From a virus, in IMG/VR virus record IMGVR_UViG_3300044801_000124, positions 1-33,428 of that record: a stretch of 33,428 nt of DNA. One strand, given 5' to 3'. Shown here piece by piece: positions 29,768 to 33,428 of the stretch (its first letter is position 1; each line of letters begins with the position of its first letter). A program made the position numbers and the translations under genes. The notes under the pieces were generated by a model, which worked only from the letters and a program-made list of their open reading frames with translations, searched no databases and was not told the DNA's origin.

Positions 29768-30576
29768 ATGAGTCTCAAACTGACTCGACCGAAAGGTTGC
29801 TAGGGCCAGTATAAATCTTCTCTGATTGACTCGAACGCTGAAATGCCAACGAGGCGGAACCTGAAAAGGACCGTGAGAGACTGAGCGAGAAGACACCGAA
29901 AGGTGATGCAACAGTCCGCCCTTGCAGGAATAGGAACTGCAAGAGGTAAGCAGAAATGACTTACCCCATTTCAAAAATATGAAATGAGTAACAAAATAAA
30001 TCCTTTAGAATAAAGGGTTTAGGGTATTACGGGCAGAACGACAGCGTGAACTGCACGCCAGCCGTCTACCTGACAGGCGATCCGGGAACCGACCAGCAGA
30101 CTCTTACCTCAGCCGGATACCTCGGCGGCGTGATCGTGGCTATCATTGATAGCGCAGCGACCCTGACCGCTCCGTTGGCATTCCAGTCGGCGTACGAGCC
30201 AGCATTCGGCTCCGTCGGCAACATCGTTCCGTGCGATTCAGTAGGCACGGCTTACGGCTCGTCCGAGGGCGACATCCCGTTCGCGACACTGCTCAATGGC
30301 CCCGGCGAGTTCTCGGGCTCCATCGGGCCGTCCGGCTCCCGCAAGGCTCCCGTCGTCCGCGCACTCTGGCAGGGCAACGTTGACTTCCAGGGCTATGACA
30401 GCGCGTCCACATTCCACCTCGGTCAGTACGTCTACTGCGGCGGCACTGGGCACACAAACATCGGCAAGTACGCTGACAGCACTCACTCGTCTGGCGCAAG
30501 CGCGATTGCGGTTGGCATCTGCACCCACGTGCCGTCTGCGACCGAGCCTTGGCTCGGCGTCGCGTCGCTTCTGTAA
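29768..30576 (+). CDS. decoration-type head protein, split by a group I intron
   Basis: Two exons: 29768-29785 (MSLKLT) and 30025-30576, giving 189 residues starting MSLKLTYYGQNDSVNC. If the 5' splice is at 29797 instead, the product starts MSLKLTRPKGYYGQND. Exon 1 has GGAG 8 nt before the ATG; exon 2 has no ribosome binding site and its frame continues upstream into the intron without one, so splicing is needed for a normal protein. The body is Gly/Ala/Ser-rich and beta-like (GYLGGVIVAIIDSAATLTAP, GEFSGSIGPSGSRK, then GVASLL). Lying directly before the capsid gene, it may coat the capsid; that is inference. Without splicing, a shorter product from GTG 30046 is conceivable. Confidence 0.75.
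29786..30024 (+). ncRNA. group I self-splicing intron
   Basis: 239 nt with a full compact core. P1: exon ACTGACT with GGCCAGT (29804-29810), with U.G at the splice site and one mismatch, capped by CGACC-GAAA-GGTTG. P3: CGCT 29836-29839 with AGCG 29884-29887. P4: TGCC/GGCG 29844-29856. P6: CCT-GAAA-AGG 29860-29869. P7: GACTG 29879-29883 with CAGTC 29912-29916. P8: CACC-GAAA-GGTG 29894-29905. P9: CTTGCAG/CTGCAAG 29921-29943. Further P9 hairpins are GGTAAG/CTTACC, CATTTC/GAAATG and AAATCCTTT/AAAGGGTTT. The intron ends in G (30024) as required. It carries no reading frame. Confidence 0.85.
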
Positions 30577-30612
30577 GGGCGAGGAAAAACAGGACACAGG
30601 AGAAACCAAACA

Positions 30613-31572
30613 ATGGCAAACCTAAGCAGGACTCAACAGCAGACGGCAATGCTCGGTCAGCTTCTCAAGACCGCAGGCGGACGCCAGAAGCTCGCCGCAT
30701 CTCTGGGACCGTCGCTCCGCAGGCGTCGTGACTACATGAGCATCGCGCGCAAGGCGCTCATGGTGGAAACGCTGCCCGATGGCGCACTGCCCATCTACGA
30801 TAAGGAATTCGACACCGCCGCGATGACTGTCGGCTCTACGCCGGGCAGCTCCTTCGTGGAGGCGTTCGTGGTCGGAGAAGAGGGCGGGGACATCGTCCGC
30901 GTCACCAAGCCGAAGCGCGTAACCGTGCCGACGTTTGAAATCGTCTCCAACCCGATGATTCCAATCACCCAGATCAAGGAGCGCCGCTTCGATCTCGTGG
31001 CCCGCTCACTGAACCTGGCGAAGGCCGAAGTCGGGGCCCAGGAAGACGCCTACGTCTTCTCGCTCTTCGACGCGGTCGCGATCGCTGCGGCAACGCACCC
31101 GACCAACGACCCGGTCTACAACCCGGACATCCAGATCAACGCGCCCACCGACATCAACTCGATGGCGGACGGCTTCGGCCAGGTCCAGCGCCACGATCTC
31201 TCGGTCGCGTTCTGCTTCTTCAACCCGCGCGACTACACCGATTTGCTCAAGTGGACGCAGCAGAACATCGACCGCGAGACGCAGCGCAAGCTGCTCAAGA
31301 CGGGCGTCATGGGCTACCTCTGGGGCGCAACGCTCCTCCAGAGCAGGAAGGTCGGCTACGGCTGCATCTACATCCTGGCGGACGCAGAGTTCCTCGGCGT
31401 CATCCCGGAGAGGGTGCCCCTCACCGTCATGTCGGCGGACCGCCCGGACCTCAGGCAGATCGGCTTCTCGATCTTCGAGATTCTCGGCTTCCTCGTCTTC
31501 AATCCTAGCGGAGTGCAGCGTTTGACCATCAACGGTCGCTTCGTCAGCACCGCGAACACCGGAGAGAACTAA
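30613..31572 (+). CDS. major capsid protein
   Basis: 319 residues, preceded by CAGGAGAAA. Helical N-terminus (SRTQQQTAMLGQLLKTAGGR), an E-loop-like stretch, then VTVPTFEIVSNPMIPITQIK and a long helix. The C-terminal half GVMGYLWGATLLQSRKVGYG, IYILADAEFLGVIPERVPLT and RQIGFSIFEILGFLVFNPSG is characteristic of HK97-fold capsid proteins of large myoviruses (A-domain hydrophobic core). It is followed by a very strong terminator, as expected for the most abundant virion protein. There is no intein or insertion in this gene itself. Confidence 0.85.
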   Translation: MANLSRTQQQTAMLGQLLKTAGGRQKLAASLGPSLRRRRDYMSIARKALMVETLPDGALPIYDKEFDTAAMTVGSTPGSSFVEAFVVGEEGGDIVRVTKPKRVTVPTFEIVSNPMIPITQIKERRFDLVARSLNLAKAEVGAQEDAYVFSLFDAVAIAAATHPTNDPVYNPDIQINAPTDINSMADGFGQVQRHDLSVAFCFFNPRDYTDLLKWTQQNIDRETQRKLLKTGVMGYLWGATLLQSRKVGYGCIYILADAEFLGVIPERVPLTVMSADRPDLRQIGFSIFEILGFLVFNPSGVQRLTINGRFVSTANTGEN

Positions 31573-31594
31573 ACCCCCTCGGTTTCACAAACTT

Positions 31595-31628
31595 AAAAGC
31601 CCCAAAGAAATTTGGGGCTTTTCTTTTA
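31595..31628 (+). terminator. Rho-independent terminator after the capsid gene
   Basis: A perfect 12-bp stem AAAAGCCCCAAA / TTTGGGGCTTTT with a GAAA loop, then CTTTTAG. It ends the head gene transcript and isolates the following endonuclease gene. Confidence 0.93.
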
Positions 31629-31660
31629 GTCCAGAAAATTTCAATAATTGAAAATGATAT

Positions 31661-31689
31661 TTGTGTTTTTGGTAAAAGCGGGGTATTAT
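31661..31689 (+). promoter_or_regulatory. possible sigma70-type promoter for the HNH/NUMOD3 gene
   Basis: TTGTGT (31661-31666), 17-nt spacing and TATTAT (31684-31689), 5 nt before the ATG at 31695, in an AT-rich stretch after the terminator. The -35 match is weak. If real, the transcript would be nearly leaderless; no ribosome binding site is visible. Confidence 0.3.
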
Positions 31690-31694
31690 GACGC

Positions 31695-32879
31695 ATGGAC
31701 TTCATGGCGCACCTTGCAGCCTTGGGGGCTGACCAAGCCTGGATTGGGCAGTACTTGGATTTTTTGACATCGACTATTCCCCCGGAGGGGCGTAGCCACA
31801 GGCATCACATTCTTCCTCGTGCCCTGTTCCCAGAATTCGCTAAGTTAAAAATGTACCCGATGAACTGCAAGCGCCTTACGCCTTCGGATCATTTTGTGGC
31901 ACACTATTACCTCTACCGCGCCCTGCCGAAAAACCCCGTGGCTTATTTGTCATTCCTCAAGATGGCTTCCGTGACGCGCCTGAGTGCGCTCGTGCAAAGC
32001 GGATATGACGAAACCTTGGTGAGGGAGATGTCCCTTGAGTACGAACGCATACGATCCGGTGCGGCGTCGCTGGACGGTTGGTCCCACATTTACAGGGGCA
32101 AGCTGCGCACAGTGTGCCCCGAGCAATTTTTGGAAAAAATGAAGGCAGACGGATGGACACAAGAAGCCCCGCCCCGGCAATGGGTGCACAAAGGGAAGGA
32201 GTCTTGCCGCATTCCTGTAGAGAAAACCCAAGAATATCTGGAACAGGGATTCGTTCTTGGGCGTCCCGCATTTCATACCCCTGAAAGCAAGAAACGCATT
32301 AGCGAGAAAACCTCCGCCCAGCATCAAGCAGAAGCAACCAAGGGCGAAGAGGCGTATTCATACATGCCGCATGGAGAAGAACACGTGTGGTTCGGTAAGG
32401 AACGGGACGAAAGAACTAAAGGCAAAATCCGCAAGACTCTAACTGGAGTGTCGAAACCGCCCAGTCGTCCTATACATCAAGGCATCGCCAAAGGCAAGCA
32501 TTGGTCTTGGTCTGAAGAAGCCAAGCACGCCCGTTCCGAGTCCATGAAAGGCAAAAAGCCAACCAACGGGTTGACGATGGAAGGAAGGACCCATTCCGAG
32601 GAAACAAAGGAACTGATGTCCGAGTCGCACAAGGAGTTTTACGCCAGCAACCCGGACGGTGTAGCCGCCCTTAATGCCGCCCGTCCCCGTGGCGAGAACC
32701 ACGTCTGGTTCGGCAAGGAGCGGGACAAGAAGACACGGGATGCGATTTCCAAGTCGCTGGAAGGAAAAACCCAGTCAAAAGCGACAAGGCAGACGCGGTC
32801 GGAGAGCCTAAAGGCGTTTCATGCCGCCAAAAAAAGCAGAAAAAACAGGCAATCTTGGTATCTAAGTAGAGGAACATAA
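31695..32879 (+). CDS. HNH-type homing endonuclease with NUMOD3 repeats
   Basis: 394 residues. The N-terminal domain has SHRHHILPRALFPEF and NCKRLTPSDHFVAHYYLYRA, the H-H...N...H pattern of the T4 Mob-type HNH nucleases. The C-terminal half is rich in NUMOD3 DNA-binding repeats: EEHVWFGKERDERTKGKIRK, KGKHWSWSEEAKHARS, GRTHSEETKELMSES and ENHVWFGKERDKKTRDAISK, the first and last being near copies. It is AT-richer than the neighbours. Its stop overlaps the ATG of the next phage gene (TAATG), so that gene now depends on it for translation. Confidence 0.8.
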   Translation: MDFMAHLAALGADQAWIGQYLDFLTSTIPPEGRSHRHHILPRALFPEFAKLKMYPMNCKRLTPSDHFVAHYYLYRALPKNPVAYLSFLKMASVTRLSALVQSGYDETLVREMSLEYERIRSGAASLDGWSHIYRGKLRTVCPEQFLEKMKADGWTQEAPPRQWVHKGKESCRIPVEKTQEYLEQGFVLGRPAFHTPESKKRISEKTSAQHQAEATKGEEAYSYMPHGEEHVWFGKERDERTKGKIRKTLTGVSKPPSRPIHQGIAKGKHWSWSEEAKHARSESMKGKKPTNGLTMEGRTHSEETKELMSESHKEFYASNPDGVAALNAARPRGENHVWFGKERDKKTRDAISKSLEGKTQSKATRQTRSESLKAFHAAKKSRKNRQSWYLSRGT

Positions 32880-33331
32880 TGACCAGAAGCTACCTAGTTA
32901 AGACCCCCGTCCACTTCGCCGACTTCGGCTTCTTCGTCAAGGTGGGTGACATCCTGGTCCACGACACGGCCAATTCGAACAGGCTGACGGTGTACCGGAA
33001 CGGGGAGGTGGTCAGGGCCGTCCAGCAGACGTCCCTGGGGATCGCCGCCATGGTCAAGAGCGAGTTCATCCGGGAGATCGCCCAGCCAGCCCACAAGGCC
33101 GCCCCGAAGGCCAGCCCCAAGGCGGCTTCCAAGCCAGCGCCGGAACCAGCCAAGGCGGCACCCAAGAGGGAAGACCCCAAGCCGACGCCCAAACCTGTCT
33201 CGGAGGAGCCCAAACTTGAACCGAAACCGGAACGCGTGAAGCTGCCGGAAACGACGAGCCCCAAGCTGAAGAGCAAGAGCGAGTACCCGGCTAAGCCGAA
33301 ACCCGAAGAGGTCGAAGACGAGACAGCCTGA
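32879..33331 (+). CDS. small domain protein with Lys/Pro/Ala-rich tail
   Basis: 150 residues. Residues 1-65 form a compact beta-rich domain (SYLVKTPVHFADFGFFVKVG, then TVYRNGEVVRAVQQ). The rest is a disordered tail with repeats of K-A/P units (PKASPKAASKPAPEPAKAAP) ending acidic. Codons are native (GC-ending). The stop overlaps a further ATG (TGATG) that opens only a 16-codon frame. No family recognised; such tails are common in phage head-tail connector and decoration proteins. Confidence 0.6.
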   Translation: MTRSYLVKTPVHFADFGFFVKVGDILVHDTANSNRLTVYRNGEVVRAVQQTSLGIAAMVKSEFIREIAQPAHKAAPKASPKAASKPAPEPAKAAPKREDPKPTPKPVSEEPKLEPKPERVKLPETTSPKLKSKSEYPAKPKPEEVEDETA

Positions 33332-33381
33332 TGTCTTTTGTGTCCTTGGCTACTAAAGTTGTTTATCTACTGAACCCTTGA
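33331..33381 (+). other. 16-codon start relic before the last homing gene
   Basis: ATG at 33331 overlaps the previous stop and reads MSFVSLATKVVYLLNP then stop, 5 nt before a GIY-YIG start. Its position and form match the other start relics; the downstream gene it would belong to is beyond the window. Confidence 0.35.
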
Positions 33382-33386
33382 ATAGA

Positions 33387-33428
33387 ATGATTGTCTACTG
33401 TATCACCAATCAATTGAACGGCAAGGTC
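33387..33428 (+). CDS. GIY-YIG homing endonuclease, 3' part outside window
   Basis: Only 14 codons are visible: MIVYCITNQLNGKV. This is the first strand of a GIY-YIG nuclease (compare LVYLVTNLIDGKMYVG in the gene at 28989), with the YIG half expected right after the edge. AT-rich like the other homing genes. Confidence 0.6.
   Translation, partial: MIVYCITNQLNGKV

Noticed and set aside
1-33428. CRISPR arrays
   Set aside because: No regularly spaced direct repeats were seen anywhere in the window.

Overview
The window is a 33.4 kb piece of the structural (virion) region of a large, high-GC tailed phage with a contractile tail. A 1220-aa tail sheath protein, a tail-tube candidate, a prohead-protease-like protein, a scaffold-like acidic protein, a decoration-type protein and a HK97-type major capsid protein follow each other on the + strand. 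This is the T4-type order sheath, tube, protease, scaffold, capsid; no portal or terminase was recognised. No bacterial housekeeping genes, tRNAs or rRNAs were seen. Core phage genes use GC-ending codons almost exclusively, which makes AT-richer insertions easy to see.

Layout. Positions 1-3840 hold small phage genes: a Cys-rich protein, a secreted TonB-C-like protein, a DUF1599/Nmad1-like protein, a DUF6899-like protein and the amino-terminal stub of a thymine-hypermodification enzyme, interrupted by an HNH endonuclease. Positions 3844-12210 hold virion/neck/baseplate-type proteins, broken by an IsrB-type insertion element, an intein and a GIY-YIG endonuclease. Positions 12258-21172 hold an FmdB-like zinc ribbon, the sheath, small structural proteins and the tube, with GIY-YIG, HNH and endonuclease VII-type insertions. 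Positions 21173-31628 hold a TnpB relic, a zinc-rich head protein, the protease with a second intein, the scaffold-like protein, an intron-split decoration-type gene and the capsid protein. Positions 31695 to the end hold an HNH/NUMOD3 endonuclease, a Lys/Pro-rich protein and the start of another GIY-YIG gene.

The outstanding feature is the density of selfish DNA: eight endonuclease genes plus a ninth cut by the window edge, two inteins, one group I intron, one IsrB element with a likely omega-RNA, and a decayed TnpB element, placed between or inside nearly every structural gene. Several free-standing endonucleases follow a tiny reading frame that overlaps the stop of the previous gene and resembles the lost first codons of the downstream gene. 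This suggests repeated invasion of translation-start junctions, with composition steps that look like co-converted flanks from more AT-rich relatives.

The intron at 29786-30024 folds as a compact group I ribozyme and its removal joins a start exon to the decoration-type gene. All functional calls are from reading the sequence; no database search was run.
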